Source of the DNA: SIG607 sp045533195
GTDB taxonomy: Bacteria; Bacillota; Clostridia; Oscillospirales; Acutalibacteraceae
Direction of reading: 5' to 3'
Length of the DNA: 64,000 bases
Assembly: GCA_045533195.1 (NCBI GenBank)
Contig: JAZSHI010000032.1
Location: 25,842-89,841 of the forward strand
This document shows positions 17,124 to 26,617 of this stretch, piece after piece (within the stretch, counting starts at the first letter, position 1; every line of letters begins with the position of its first letter). The translations under genes and the position numbers were made by a program. The notes beneath the pieces were generated by a model. The model ran no database searches and had not been told where the DNA came from. It was given only the letters and a program-made list of their open reading frames with translations.

Positions 17124-17743
17124 TTTAAAATTTCCCTCATAAAAGGATTATTTTCTTTTTCAAAAGACAAACGTGAGGCAGGACCATGTCCGGAATAGAC
17201 ATCAAAATCACCTTTGATATTATAAAGGCGTTTTAGAGATACCATAAGTTCATCACTATCACCGCCTATAAAATCGGTTCTGCCTACACAGAGTCTAAAT
17301 AAAGTATCACCGCTGAACATCCAGTCGCCTATAATAAAGCAAGAGCTACCCCTTGAGTGACCGGGAGTTATAAGAACCTTGATTTTTATATCGCCAACAG
17401 TAAGCAACTGATTATCGCTCAAGACTTCGTCAGCCTCAAAAGGCAAAAAATCTAAGCAGAAACGCTCACATAAATTAACAGAAGCATCACTTAATCCTAT
17501 TGCATCAGGAGCGGATATGTAAATTTTTCCATTACCTAAAGCTCTGGCTTCATCGGCACCTAATATATGGTCAAAATGATTATGCGTCAGCAAAATGGCA
17601 AGTTCTTTTGATTTATTTTCAGCTATAAACTCTCTGATTTCATCGGTCATTTGCCCCGGATCAATAATAACTGCACCGGTGCTTCCCGAAATCAGATATA
17701 CATTTTGATCCATATACGGAATATTTACAGTTTTGAGTTTCAT
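17120..17743 (-). CDS. MBL-fold metallo-hydrolase (glyoxalase II-like, YqgX type)
   Basis: This is a single-domain metallo-beta-lactamase-fold hydrolase of 207 residues. The binuclear metal site is visible as THNHFDHILGA (about 53-63), TPGHSRGSSCF (about 127) and GDTLF, with a final SGHGPAS histidine. Relatives hydrolyse thioesters such as S-lactoyl conjugates, but the substrate here is unknown. The start ATG overlaps the dtd stop by 4 bp and its own stop overlaps hemZ, so the three are translationally coupled. Confidence 0.85.
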   Translation of the reverse strand: MKLKTVNIPYMDQNVYLISGSTGAVIIDPGQMTDEIREFIAENKSKELAILLTHNHFDHILGADEARALGNGKIYISAPDAIGLSDASVNLCERFCLDFLPFEADEVLSDNQLLTVGDIKIKVLITPGHSRGSSCFIIGDWMFSGDTLFRLCVGRTDFIGGDSDELMVSLKRLYNIKGDFDVYSGHGPASRLSFEKENNPFMREILK

Positions 17744-18201
17744 TTATTTTTTCTCCAGATTTCAGTATCAAGAATTATGGTAACAGGACCGTCATTAAGA
17801 AGCTCAACCTTCATATCAGCACCAAATTCACCCTTTTGGACGTTTTGTATTCCGTTTTCTTTTAACAGTTGACAAAACCGTTCATATTCACTATTAGCCG
17901 CAACGGGTTCCTTAGCAAGAGTAAAAGAAGGTCTGTTTCCCTTTTTTGTATCAGCACAAAGAGTAAAATTAGAAATAACCAATGCACTTCCGCCTATATC
18001 TAAAAGTGATAAATTCATTTTATCTTCTTCATCGCAGAAAATTCTAAGTGAGCTGACCTTTTTGGCGAGGATTTGTGTATCTTCATTGGTATCATCTTCA
18101 TAAACGCCAAGAAGAACGAGAAAACCTTTTTCAATTGCGCCGATAACCTTTCCATCAACGCTCACACTTGCATTTTTAACCCTTTGTATAACTGCTTTCA
18201 T
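17740..18201 (-). CDS. dtd: D-aminoacyl-tRNA deacylase
   Basis: Dtd hydrolyses D-aminoacyl-tRNAs and mischarged Gly-tRNA(Ala), recycling the tRNA. The 153-residue protein starts MKAVIQRVKNASVSVDG and contains FTLCADTKKGNRPSF (about 77-91) and the cross-subunit NDGPVTIILDT (about 137-147) with the GPVT motif that gives chiral selection. The usual Tyr/Phe before ADxKKG is Cys here. It lies 11 bp after rel, the standard rel-dtd order in Firmicutes. Confidence 0.94.
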   Translation of the reverse strand: MKAVIQRVKNASVSVDGKVIGAIEKGFLVLLGVYEDDTNEDTQILAKKVSSLRIFCDEEDKMNLSLLDIGGSALVISNFTLCADTKKGNRPSFTLAKEPVAANSEYERFCQLLKENGIQNVQKGEFGADMKVELLNDGPVTIILDTEIWRKNK

Positions 18202-18212
18202 AAAAACACCTG

Positions 18213-20411
18213 TTATTTGTTCAATCTTTCTACACTATATACACCGTGTATTTTTTCAATACGTGTAATAATATTTCTTAAATGCTCAACACCCTCGGTA
18301 CTAACTGTTATAACCGTTACGCTGTTACCTTTCTTGGTGGGGTGCGCATTAATGCTGTGAAGAGCCACACGCATATTTATGAGCGTCTGGGAAATATCAA
18401 GGATAAGTCCCTGTCTGTCAATAGCGGTAATCTGCAAGGATGCCATAAATGTTGACGGTAAATTATCTGCCCAATAAGATGTAATCCATCTGGCAGGCTC
18501 AGGACTTTCTTCAATATTTTTCGGAACATTAATGCAATCGCGCTTGTGGATAGACACTCCGTGACCTCGAGTGATAAAACCGATAATATCATCACCCGGA
18601 AGAGGAGCGCAACATTTTGAAAACTTTATAAGACAATTATCAATACCTTCAACAATAACACCGTCATTAGCTCTATTTCTTCTATGGGGAGTTACTTCAG
18701 GAGTAGTGATAAGAACCTTATTTTGCTTAGATATGCGATTGAAGTTTTCTTTGATATTAGGCAATATTCTTGCTAAAATAACACCGCCGTAACCAATAGC
18801 AGCATAAAGTTCATCGACATTTTCAAGATGCTGACGTTTGGCAATATCGGAAAGAAAATCTTTAAGAGCAGATTCGTTTTCGAATATTATACCGTTACGC
18901 TTAAATTCTCTTTCAATCTCAATTCTGCCGTTTTCAATATTCTCAGAACGTTTTTCTTTTTTAAACCAACTTCTAATCTTTGATTTAGCTTGATTTGTAA
19001 CAGCAATATTTATCCAATCTCTGCTCGGTCCGTGACCTGCCTGATTAGTAGTAAGAATCTCAATAATTTCACCGGTTTTAATAACGTGGTTTATCGGAAC
19101 AATTCTTCCGTCAACCTTTGCTCCCACCATTCTGATTCCCACAGCAGAGTGGATAGCAAAAGCAAAGTCAACAACGGTTGCGCCGGCAGGCAGATTTATA
19201 ACGTCACCTCTTGGGGTAACCGCAAAAACATCGTCCTGCGCCAAATCCACCTTGATACTTCTTATTATTTCGGAAGCATCACCTGTGTCATTTTGCGATT
19301 CAAGTATCTGACGAATCCACGCAAGTTGCTGTTCCATTCCTTTGTCGCTGCCTGTTAAACCAACTTTATATTTCCAGTGCGCCGCAATTCCGTATTCTGC
19401 AGTTTCGTGCATTTCAAAGGTACGAATCTGTATTTCGAAGGGTACACCTTCCCTACCGATAACAGTAGTATGAAGGGACTGATACAGGTTGGGCTTCGGC
19501 GTAGAAATATAATCTTTAAAACGATTAGGAATTGGACGGAAAAGGTCGTGCATAATTCCCAGAATATTATAACAGTTAGCAACGGTATCGGTAATAATTC
19601 TAACTGCATAAATATCGTAAATTTCTTCAAACGCTCTACCCTGAACAAACATCTTTCGGTAAATACCGTTTATCGACTTAACTCTGCTTTGGAATTCCGT
19701 TTTAACGTCAGGCATTTCCTCCTTAAGACGTTCTGTAATTTTTTCTTTAACGGAATCAAGCATCCTTGAACTGTCCTTAAAATTTTCTGAAAGAAGACCT
19801 TCAATTTCCTCGTAAGCGACGGGGTCAAGACATGAAATAGAAATATCTTCAAGTTCTTCTTTAATGGGGCGAATACCAAGACGGTGAGCTATAGGTGCAT
19901 AAACTTCAAGCGTTTCAAGAGCTTTATCCCTGCGTTTTTGCTGTGGCATAAAGTCTATGGTTCTCATATTATGAAGTCTGTCAGCAAGTTTAATAAGAAT
20001 TACACGGATATCCTTACCCATAGCAATAAGCATTTTGCGAATGCTTTCAGCTTGTTGTTCTTCTTTAGAAACAAAGGAAAGTCTGCCTATTTTAGTAACA
20101 CCGTCAACAATAAGCGCAACCTCATCACCGAACAGTCTGCTTATATCTTCAAGGGTTGTTTCGGTATCCTCAACCGTATCATGAAGTAAAGCGGCGCATA
20201 CCGATTCGCTGTCAAGACCGAGTTGCGCAACAATTTTAGCCACAGAAACAGGATGAATATAATATTCTTCATTAGAACGTCTGAGTTGACCTTTATGCAT
20301 AGTAACACAAAACTCATAAGCTTTTCTAATAAGTTCATAATCAAATTCAGCATTCTGGCTGCTTAAAAAATCTTTGAATAACTTATACTCGTTTTCATAA
20401 ATACTGTCCAT
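18213..20411 (-). CDS. relA: Bifunctional (p)ppGpp synthetase/hydrolase, Rel/Spo type
   Basis: Rel makes and degrades the stringent-response alarmone. From the N-terminus: HD hydrolase domain with intact YIHPVSVA, LHDTVEDTE and KLADRLHNMRT; synthetase domain with STPKPNLYQSLHTT; TGS domain from about residue 390 (VFAVTPRGDVINLPAGAT); zinc-finger/CC region; and a C-terminal ACT domain (last 75 residues). Both catalytic halves look functional. The ATG at 20411 is preferred because AAGGGGG lies upstream, giving 732 residues; a GTG three codons earlier overlaps the recJ stop. Confidence 0.96.
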   Translation of the reverse strand: MDSIYENEYKLFKDFLSSQNAEFDYELIRKAYEFCVTMHKGQLRRSNEEYYIHPVSVAKIVAQLGLDSESVCAALLHDTVEDTETTLEDISRLFGDEVALIVDGVTKIGRLSFVSKEEQQAESIRKMLIAMGKDIRVILIKLADRLHNMRTIDFMPQQKRRDKALETLEVYAPIAHRLGIRPIKEELEDISISCLDPVAYEEIEGLLSENFKDSSRMLDSVKEKITERLKEEMPDVKTEFQSRVKSINGIYRKMFVQGRAFEEIYDIYAVRIITDTVANCYNILGIMHDLFRPIPNRFKDYISTPKPNLYQSLHTTVIGREGVPFEIQIRTFEMHETAEYGIAAHWKYKVGLTGSDKGMEQQLAWIRQILESQNDTGDASEIIRSIKVDLAQDDVFAVTPRGDVINLPAGATVVDFAFAIHSAVGIRMVGAKVDGRIVPINHVIKTGEIIEILTTNQAGHGPSRDWINIAVTNQAKSKIRSWFKKEKRSENIENGRIEIEREFKRNGIIFENESALKDFLSDIAKRQHLENVDELYAAIGYGGVILARILPNIKENFNRISKQNKVLITTPEVTPHRRNRANDGVIVEGIDNCLIKFSKCCAPLPGDDIIGFITRGHGVSIHKRDCINVPKNIEESPEPARWITSYWADNLPSTFMASLQITAIDRQGLILDISQTLINMRVALHSINAHPTKKGNSVTVITVSTEGVEHLRNIITRIEKIHGVYSVERLNK

Positions 20412-20416
20412 TAAGG

Positions 20417-22420
20417 TCACCCCCTTGCCCTTTTAAGAATTGATGAATTATCCAAATCTACCTTACCGCCGCTTGAGTTAATATACAACATTTCGTACTC
20501 ATTTGCAGTTCTTGATATTAAACCGAGTTCTATAAATATATCAATAATAAGTCTTACTTTAGCAATACCTAATTGATTCATAAACTTTTGCTCGGTAGCT
20601 TTTGCAGATGCTGCGCCACGATTTAAAAACTTATATATTAAAGCACATTCTTCCCTTGTTGGAGCTATATCTTTATAATCCTTGGGAACAAGAGCGCAAA
20701 AATCATCATAGTCAGCCAATTCCTTAGCTAAATTATTATCAACAATACCTGAAATTCGGTAATCTTTTATAATTATCGATAAATATCGTTTGCCGTTAAA
20801 TATGCTTACATCAAGAACAACAGCAATATCAAGAACATCACCTAATTTATAATCAAACGCCTCTTCGCTGCAGGAAAAAAGCATTGCTCGAAAAGAAGTA
20901 TTATCTTTAATAAAGCTGAGCTTCAGATGTTTTCCACCTGCTACAGAAGATATTTTTTCAAGTTTTACACCGAAAATTCCAAAAAGAGGAATATTGTTAC
21001 CGGTTCCGAAGGGTTGCATAACATTAAGCGCATCAAATAAATCAATGGATAACGCAATAGGATTAAGTTTGCAATCCAGTTTTAATACGGGAACTACGGG
21101 ACTCACGGTACGCGCATAATCATTAACAACCGAAGCAAAAACTTCAATATTTTCTTTTTTAACAGTTACACCCGCTGCCAATTCATGACCGCCGAATTTT
21201 TCCGTATAGTGAGTAGCACTATTTATGCAGTCATACAAAGAGAATCCATCAATACTTCTGCCTGAACCATGAGCAACATCACCGTCAATACTCAAAACTA
21301 TTGTTGGCTTTCCATACATTTCGCAAATGCGTGATGCAACAATTCCAACAATGCCATGATGCCAATTTTCACCCGATACAACTATTACACGTTGGTGATA
21401 GAGATATTCTTTTTCGATAATTCTAACTGCTTCATCTAAAATAGATTTTTCAATTTTCTGACGTAAAGTATTTTCCTCGCCGATTTCCTGAGCTAAATCA
21501 TTAGCTTCCTGTTCATCTTCGGTGACAAGAAGTTTAAAGGCGCGATGCGCACTCCCCATTCTTCCTGCCGCATTAATTCTCGGAACAAGTCCAAAGGCAA
21601 CCCTTGAAGCAGAAAATGCAGCAATATCAATACCAGCAACCTTCATTAAAGCGCATATACCGACTCTGTTGCCGTTTAAAATCTGTTCCATACCAACACG
21701 CACAAAAGAGCGGTTGACAGAAACAAGCGGCATTACGTCACCAATTGTTCCAAGAGCCACAAGGTCGCCATATTCACCAATCATTTCTTCGGGTTCAGCG
21801 CCTTCTAAAGCGCATATAAGATTAAAGGCAACCCCAACACCGCAAATGTCTTTAAATTCACTATAATCATCCATACGGTGAGGATCTACAACCGCCAAAG
21901 CGTTAGGAAGATTTTCGGGCGGCAAATGGTGATCGGTAACAACTACCTTAATTCCCAGTTTATTGGCAAATTCTATTTCATCAAAACAAGATATACCGTT
22001 ATCTACCGTTACAATAAGGGATACGCCCAATGAATAAAGTTCTTCAATAGCCGCTTCGTTCATCCCATACCCTTCAGAAAATCTGTCGGGAATACGGCAG
22101 ACAACTCTGGCACCACGTTTTGTTAAATATGAAAAAAGCAAAGCTGTAGCAGTAACACCGTCGCAATCATAGTCGCCGTAAACTGCAATCAACTCATCAT
22201 TTTCTATAGCTTCGCTTATACATTCGGCAGCCTTTTCAATATCCGTTAAGGAAAAAGGATCAGAGAACATAGGTTCAGTTGATAAAAATTCCTCAAGTAA
22301 AGCAGGATCTTCATATCCACGCGAGGCGGCTATCATAGCAACAAACGGGTCAATATCGCATTCCATTGCCAGTTCTTTTGCAAGTTCTTTATCAATTTTA
22401 GAAACTTCCCATTTTTTCAT
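20417..22420 (-). CDS. recJ: Single-stranded-DNA-specific 5'-3' exonuclease RecJ
   Basis: RecJ degrades 5' ssDNA ends in recombination and mismatch repair. The 667-residue protein has the DHH-family motifs GDYDCDGVTATALL (about 78-91), TVDNGIS, TDHHLPPE (about 160) and the DHHA1-type GRSIDGFSLYD. The ATG at 22420 follows AGGTGG; a longer frame upstream lacks a ribosome site. It is followed by rel with 5 bp spacing. A C-terminal winged-helix-like region of about 100 residues extends beyond the E. coli core. Confidence 0.93.
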   Translation of the reverse strand: MKKWEVSKIDKELAKELAMECDIDPFVAMIAASRGYEDPALLEEFLSTEPMFSDPFSLTDIEKAAECISEAIENDELIAVYGDYDCDGVTATALLFSYLTKRGARVVCRIPDRFSEGYGMNEAAIEELYSLGVSLIVTVDNGISCFDEIEFANKLGIKVVVTDHHLPPENLPNALAVVDPHRMDDYSEFKDICGVGVAFNLICALEGAEPEEMIGEYGDLVALGTIGDVMPLVSVNRSFVRVGMEQILNGNRVGICALMKVAGIDIAAFSASRVAFGLVPRINAAGRMGSAHRAFKLLVTEDEQEANDLAQEIGEENTLRQKIEKSILDEAVRIIEKEYLYHQRVIVVSGENWHHGIVGIVASRICEMYGKPTIVLSIDGDVAHGSGRSIDGFSLYDCINSATHYTEKFGGHELAAGVTVKKENIEVFASVVNDYARTVSPVVPVLKLDCKLNPIALSIDLFDALNVMQPFGTGNNIPLFGIFGVKLEKISSVAGGKHLKLSFIKDNTSFRAMLFSCSEEAFDYKLGDVLDIAVVLDVSIFNGKRYLSIIIKDYRISGIVDNNLAKELADYDDFCALVPKDYKDIAPTREECALIYKFLNRGAASAKATEQKFMNQLGIAKVRLIIDIFIELGLISRTANEYEMLYINSSGGKVDLDNSSILKRARG

Positions 22421-22470
22421 ACAATGCCACCTGCCTTTCTTAAGAATAAAATTTACCCAATATATAATAT

Positions 22471-22499
22471 ATAGTAACATATAATATATATTTTTGCAA
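22471..22499 (-). promoter_or_regulatory. Promoter for recJ-rel-dtd operon
   Basis: On the minus strand, TTGCAA (22494-22499) and TACTAT (22471-22476) have a 17-nt spacer, about 50 bp upstream of the recJ start. Confidence 0.55.
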
Positions 22500-22519
22500 G
22501 AAAAAAGAAGGAAAAGAAT

Positions 22520-22548
22520 AAGAGCCGCAACAAAAAGTCACGACTCTT
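22520..22548 (-). terminator. Intrinsic terminator after transketolase genes
   Basis: On the minus strand, AAGAGTCGTGAC-ttttt-GTTGCGGCTCTT forms a 12-bp stem with three G-T pairs, 19 bp after the transketolase stop, followed by a pyrimidine-rich run. Confidence 0.7.
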
Positions 22549-22567
22549 AAAATGCAATATAAAAAAA

Positions 22568-23512
22568 TTATTTTTTGGATACAGCCTTTACAGCAAGTTC
22601 GGCAATATCCTTGCCTCTCATACCGTAAAGATCCAAAAGGTCGTTTGCAGGACCTGATTGACCAAAACGGTCATTAACTCCAAGTTTAAGCACGGGAACG
22701 GGATAATTTTCGCTTAAATATTCAGCAATAGCGGAACCCATACCACCGATAACAGAATGTTCTTCTGCAGAAACAATAGCTCCTGTTTCTTTGGCGGCTT
22801 TAAGAATAATCTCGGTATCAAGAGGTTTAATGGTAGCCATATTGATAACTCTGGCGCTTATTCCCTGCTCTTTAAGGATATCGTGAGCAATAAGCGCTTC
22901 ATTTACCATAAGACCTGTAGCAACAATTGTAACGTCATTACCCTCTTTAAGTTCAACACCCTTGCCGATTTCGAATTGATAATCTTCATCAAAAATAACC
23001 GGAACTGCAAGTCTTCCGAATCTCATATAAACGGGACCATCATGTTTATATGCTGCTTCTAAAGCTTTTTCTGATTCGACAGCATCAGCAGGATTTATAA
23101 TTGTCATACCGGGAAGAGTGCGCATAAGAGCAATGTCTTCACAACACTGATGAGTAGCACCGTCTTCACCAACCGAAATACCTGCATGAGTAGCGGCAAT
23201 AATTACATTAAGATGAGGATAGCAAACAGCATTCCTTACCTGTTCAAAAGCTCTGCCAGCGGCAAACATAGCAAAAGAAGAGCAGAAAACTTTTTTGCCT
23301 GTAGCGGCAACACCGGCAGCTATGCTTACCATATTCTGCTCAGCAATACCGCAATCGTAAAAACGTTCAGGAAATTTCTTTTTAAATACTATAGTCTTGG
23401 TTGCTTCTGCAAGGTCAGCATCCAAAACAATAAAATCATCATATTTTTCGCCAAGCTTTACAAGACCTGCACCATAGCCGTCTCTTGTAGCCTTTTTAAT
23501 TACGTCAGCCAT
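22568..23512 (-). CDS. Transketolase, C-terminal subunit
   Basis: This is the pyrimidine-binding plus C-terminal half of a split transketolase, which transfers two-carbon units in the pentose phosphate pathway. The 314 residues include DCGIAEQNMVSIAAGVA (about 55-71, with the Glu that activates thiamine diphosphate), THAGISVGEDGATHQ (about 109) and a C-terminal domain from about residue 190. It follows the N-terminal subunit by 16 bp. A 1-deoxyxylulose-5-phosphate synthase is excluded because both halves together are too short and arranged as separate genes. Confidence 0.93.
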   Translation of the reverse strand: MADVIKKATRDGYGAGLVKLGEKYDDFIVLDADLAEATKTIVFKKKFPERFYDCGIAEQNMVSIAAGVAATGKKVFCSSFAMFAAGRAFEQVRNAVCYPHLNVIIAATHAGISVGEDGATHQCCEDIALMRTLPGMTIINPADAVESEKALEAAYKHDGPVYMRFGRLAVPVIFDEDYQFEIGKGVELKEGNDVTIVATGLMVNEALIAHDILKEQGISARVINMATIKPLDTEIILKAAKETGAIVSAEEHSVIGGMGSAIAEYLSENYPVPVLKLGVNDRFGQSGPANDLLDLYGMRGKDIAELAVKAVSKK

Positions 23513-23528
23513 AATAATCTCCCTTCCC

Positions 23529-24365
23529 TTATTTCAAAGTTTCGGCGATAGCATTAAGGTCAGCAATAGCAACTTGGTATTCATCATCACCGGGTGCTTT
23601 ACCGTGCCAACCAACGCTGTTTTCCATATAGGAAACACCTTTGCCTTTTACTGTTTTAGCAACTATACAGAAAGGTTTATCGGATTCTCTGGCCATAGCC
23701 AATGCTTCCTCAATAGCATCAAAATCATGACCGTCAATTACAGTAACATCCCAATTGAATGCTTCAAACTTTTTATCAATAGGAGTAGGAGAATTAACCT
23801 CATCACAGCTACCGTCAATCTGAAGATTGTTAAAATCAACAAATACTACAAGGTTATTTAGACCTTTGTTTGCGGCAAACATAGCAGCCTCCCAAACCTG
23901 ACCTTCCTCACACTCACCATCACCAAGGATAGTAAACACTCTGAAATCGTCACCAAAATGTTTAGCAGAAAGAGCCATACCAACAGCGGCAGAGATTCCC
24001 TGACCTAACGATCCCGAAGACATATCGACACCTGGTATATGCTTCATATCGGGATGTCCTTGGAGTCTTGAATCTATTTTACGAAGAGTTTTAAGTTCTT
24101 CTACTTCAAAATATCCACGATTAGCAAGAACAGAATAAAGCGCAGGCGCAGCGTGACCTTTTGAAAGTACAAGGCGGTCTCTGTCGGCTTTTTTAGGTTC
24201 TTTTGGATCGATATTCATCTCTTTGAAATAGAGATAGGTAAGAATATCGGTACAGGAAAGTGAACCGCCGGGATGACCTGCTTTTGCGCTGTGAACACCT
24301 TCAATAATGCCTATTCTTACGTTATTGGCAATTCTTTGGAGTTCTTTTTTGGTTAAAGCATCCAT
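23529..24365 (-). CDS. Transketolase, N-terminal subunit
   Basis: This is the diphosphate-binding half of a split transketolase. The 278 residues contain SAKAGHPGGSLSC (about 26-38), SKGHAAPALY (about 68-77) and the GDGECEEGQVWEA thiamine-diphosphate motif ending near N-residues NNLQ (about 148-185). The ATG follows GAAAGGATACATAAA. The two-subunit form is usual in many Clostridia and archaea. It lies upstream of its partner subunit in the same operon. Confidence 0.93.
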   Translation of the reverse strand: MDALTKKELQRIANNVRIGIIEGVHSAKAGHPGGSLSCTDILTYLYFKEMNIDPKEPKKADRDRLVLSKGHAAPALYSVLANRGYFEVEELKTLRKIDSRLQGHPDMKHIPGVDMSSGSLGQGISAAVGMALSAKHFGDDFRVFTILGDGECEEGQVWEAAMFAANKGLNNLVVFVDFNNLQIDGSCDEVNSPTPIDKKFEAFNWDVTVIDGHDFDAIEEALAMARESDKPFCIVAKTVKGKGVSYMENSVGWHGKAPGDDEYQVAIADLNAIAETLK

Positions 24366-24432
24366 TTTATGTATCCTTTCATTATGGCGAATTTATTCGC
24401 CTTATTTTTTTAAATATTCAATACAGTCGGCA

Positions 24433-24461
24433 ATTATATCTTGACGTAAACATCATAATAA
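24433..24461 (-). promoter_or_regulatory. Candidate promoter for transketolase genes
   Basis: On the minus strand, TTATTA (24456-24461) and TATAAT (24433-24438) have a 17-nt spacer, overlapping the rluD stop. A small hairpin GGCGAAT-AA-ATTCGCC (24386-24401) lies in the leader between this promoter and the ribosome site. Confidence 0.4.
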
Positions 24462-25364
24462 ATCGTTTTTATCCAAAAACTTTTTAAAATATTCGGGTAG
24501 TTCACTTGTAAATTCCATATACTCCTTGGTTTTAGGATGTATAAAACCAATTTTTCGAGCATGTAAACATTGTCCGCCAAGTTCTTTTATGCACTTCTTA
24601 GGACCGTAAACCTCGTCACCTGCAAGTGGGTATCCTATATATGACATATGCACCCTTATTTGATGGGTTCGACCTGTTTCCAGCTTAAGCCTCACATAAG
24701 AAAAACCGTTAGAACGGGAAAGAACAGTAAAATGAGTAGTGGCATCTCTGCCCCCTACTCCTACTACAGCCATTTCCTTGCGTTTTACGGTATGACGTCC
24801 AATAGGCGCATTTACTGTACCCCTATCGTTTTTTACATTTCCGTAAACAATCGCTTCGTATTCACGTGTAAAAGAATGTTCCTTAATCTGCTCAGCAAGA
24901 AAATGATGCGCTTCATCATTTTTGGCAACAATCAGTAAGCCGCTTGTGTCTTTATCGATTCGATGAACTATGCCCGGACGCAAAACTCCGCCAATTCCCG
25001 AAAGAGAAGCTCCGCAATGGTATAATAACGCATTAACAAGAGTGCCGCTCTCATTTCCCGCAGCGGGATGAACCACCATTCCCTTAGGCTTATTTACAAC
25101 CAAAAGCCAATCGTCTTCATAAACAATATCAATAGGAATATTCTCCGGCTCCGCCTTATCTGACACGGGATCGGGGACTATAACCTCAACATAGTTTCCT
25201 GTTTTTAATTTCGTATTTTTTGATGCCGCCTTACCGTCAACAGTTATCAAGCCGTCACCGATAAGCTTTGCCACAAACGAACGGGATAACGAAGTTTTTT
25301 CCGCAACAAAAACATCGATTCTACGCGTTTCTCCCGCATCACATAAATAGTTTAAGGTTTCCAT
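24453..25364 (-). CDS. RluD-family ribosomal large-subunit pseudouridine synthase
   Basis: This enzyme isomerises uridines in 23S rRNA. The 303-residue protein has an N-terminal S4 domain (SRSFVAKLIGDGLITVDG, about 27-44) and the catalytic motif HRIDKDTSGLLIVAK (about 132-146) containing the essential Asp. The TGRTHQIRVHMSYIGYPLAGD segment follows. Its start ATG overlaps the lspA stop by one base, as in the ylmH-lspA-rluD order of many Firmicutes. The exact target uridines cannot be read from the sequence. Confidence 0.9.
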   Translation of the reverse strand: METLNYLCDAGETRRIDVFVAEKTSLSRSFVAKLIGDGLITVDGKAASKNTKLKTGNYVEVIVPDPVSDKAEPENIPIDIVYEDDWLLVVNKPKGMVVHPAAGNESGTLVNALLYHCGASLSGIGGVLRPGIVHRIDKDTSGLLIVAKNDEAHHFLAEQIKEHSFTREYEAIVYGNVKNDRGTVNAPIGRHTVKRKEMAVVGVGGRDATTHFTVLSRSNGFSYVRLKLETGRTHQIRVHMSYIGYPLAGDEVYGPKKCIKELGGQCLHARKIGFIHPKTKEYMEFTSELPEYFKKFLDKNDLL

Positions 25365-25852
25365 TAACTGTCAGCCTTGCGTCTTTTTGTTTCCTTAATA
25401 AAATCAATAAGGAAGTAAAGTATCATAAGACCTGCACCGATTACAATGGTACAATCAGCAACATTGAACATAGGAAATTCAATAAATTCAAGGTGTATAA
25501 AATCGACAACCTTGCCGTCACGGAAAATACGGTCAATAAGATTTCCGATACCGCCCGAAAGAACCAAAGTCAAAGCCCAAAAAAGCAACCTATCCTTTAA
25601 CCCGTATTTTAACAGCATAGCGAAACAAATAATCATAATAACTATAGTTATAGACAGCAAAAGCCAAGTATGTCCATCAAGGAATCCCCAAGCCGCACCG
25701 CCGTTATCTGTGCGCCAAAAGCCTATAAAACCGGGGATGAAATCCATACCCGAACCGGTGATAGAAATATAAAGCTCGGCAAGATATTTTGTAAATTGGT
25801 CGGCAGCAAGTAATAAAACTCCGACAACAACCGCAATAATATAAGAAGCCAA
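25364..25852 (-). CDS. lspA: Lipoprotein signal peptidase (signal peptidase II)
   Basis: LspA is the membrane aspartyl protease that cleaves prolipoprotein signal peptides. The 162-residue protein has four hydrophobic helices and the two catalytic segments GGIGNLIDRIFRDGKVVDF (about 98-116) and FNVADCTIVIG (about 130-140), giving both active-site Asp residues. The start is TTG (25850-25852) with a strong GGAGG 7 nt upstream. It is located between ylmH and rluD. Confidence 0.94.
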   Translation of the reverse strand: MASYIIAVVVGVLLLAADQFTKYLAELYISITGSGMDFIPGFIGFWRTDNGGAAWGFLDGHTWLLLSITIVIMIICFAMLLKYGLKDRLLFWALTLVLSGGIGNLIDRIFRDGKVVDFIHLEFIEFPMFNVADCTIVIGAGLMILYFLIDFIKETKRRKADS

Positions 25853-25873
25853 AATACTTCCTCCTTGCGAAAA

Positions 25874-26617
25874 TTAATTAATATATTTTTTGTAATTTAG
25901 GATTATACGTCCTTTTTTAGTCTGTAAAGAAGCTCCGTCTAAAATAAATCTCCCAAAACCTCTTATAGAAATTTTAGAAAATTCATCGGGAGAATAGGTG
26001 GTTTTTTCACAAATCACAGAGTTAACCGAAACACGTTTATCAAGAATCAATTCTTTAGCTTTTTCACGGGAGGTGCCTACAAGTGCGGCTACTACACAAT
26101 CAAGTCTTAAAGAAGCAATTGTAACGGTAAAGATTTTGAGGTCGGAAAATTCGGGAAGAGCGCCATTAAAGCCTTCGCTTACCGTGACGCCCACCCCACC
26201 GACCTTTTTGATTTGCTCACATACATAATCAGCTACACCGTCGCTAAAAAAAGCTACAGTTCGCCCTTCTTCACAAAGAATATCTCCAACACTTTCTCTG
26301 GTTATTCCAAGTGACATAAAGGTGCCGAGAAAATCACGGTGAGAAAGTTTATCGCACTTTCTGTAAGTAAAAGTAAAGCTTCTGACGATGTTTAAATCCT
26401 CGGGAGAATCGCACCAATGGGGCAATGCAATAAACATTACACGCTGGGCATCCTCATATCCGCCAAAAAACGTATATTTTTTATTCTTAAGTTCACAAAG
26501 ATTTTCGACATATGCTCTTTCTTCACTACTAAGAAAGCCTACAGACTTAAACATATCGGTACTGTGGCTAAGTCTGACAGCATCACGTACCTTGGCACAA
26601 AGAAGCGCACTATCCAT
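25874..26617 (-). CDS. ylmH: S4-domain RNA-binding protein YlmH
   Basis: YlmH belongs to the sepF-associated ylm cluster. In B. subtilis it can act in ribosome rescue/quality control by binding stalled 50S subunits, and in some species it affects division. The 247 residues comprise an N-terminal domain with VMFIALPHWCD and a C-terminal S4 domain (about 180-240: VVAALVGTSREKAKELILD, KRVSVNSVICEKTTY). It overlaps the sepF stop by one base (TAATG) and is followed by lspA after 21 bp. Confidence 0.88.
   Translation of the reverse strand: MDSALLCAKVRDAVRLSHSTDMFKSVGFLSSEERAYVENLCELKNKKYTFFGGYEDAQRVMFIALPHWCDSPEDLNIVRSFTFTYRKCDKLSHRDFLGTFMSLGITRESVGDILCEEGRTVAFFSDGVADYVCEQIKKVGGVGVTVSEGFNGALPEFSDLKIFTVTIASLRLDCVVAALVGTSREKAKELILDKRVSVNSVICEKTTYSPDEFSKISIRGFGRFILDGASLQTKKGRIILNYKKYIN

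Noticed and set aside
23529..24365. Frameshift splitting transketolase
   Set aside because: Both halves have their own start and ribosome site, and the two-subunit form is normal in Clostridia.
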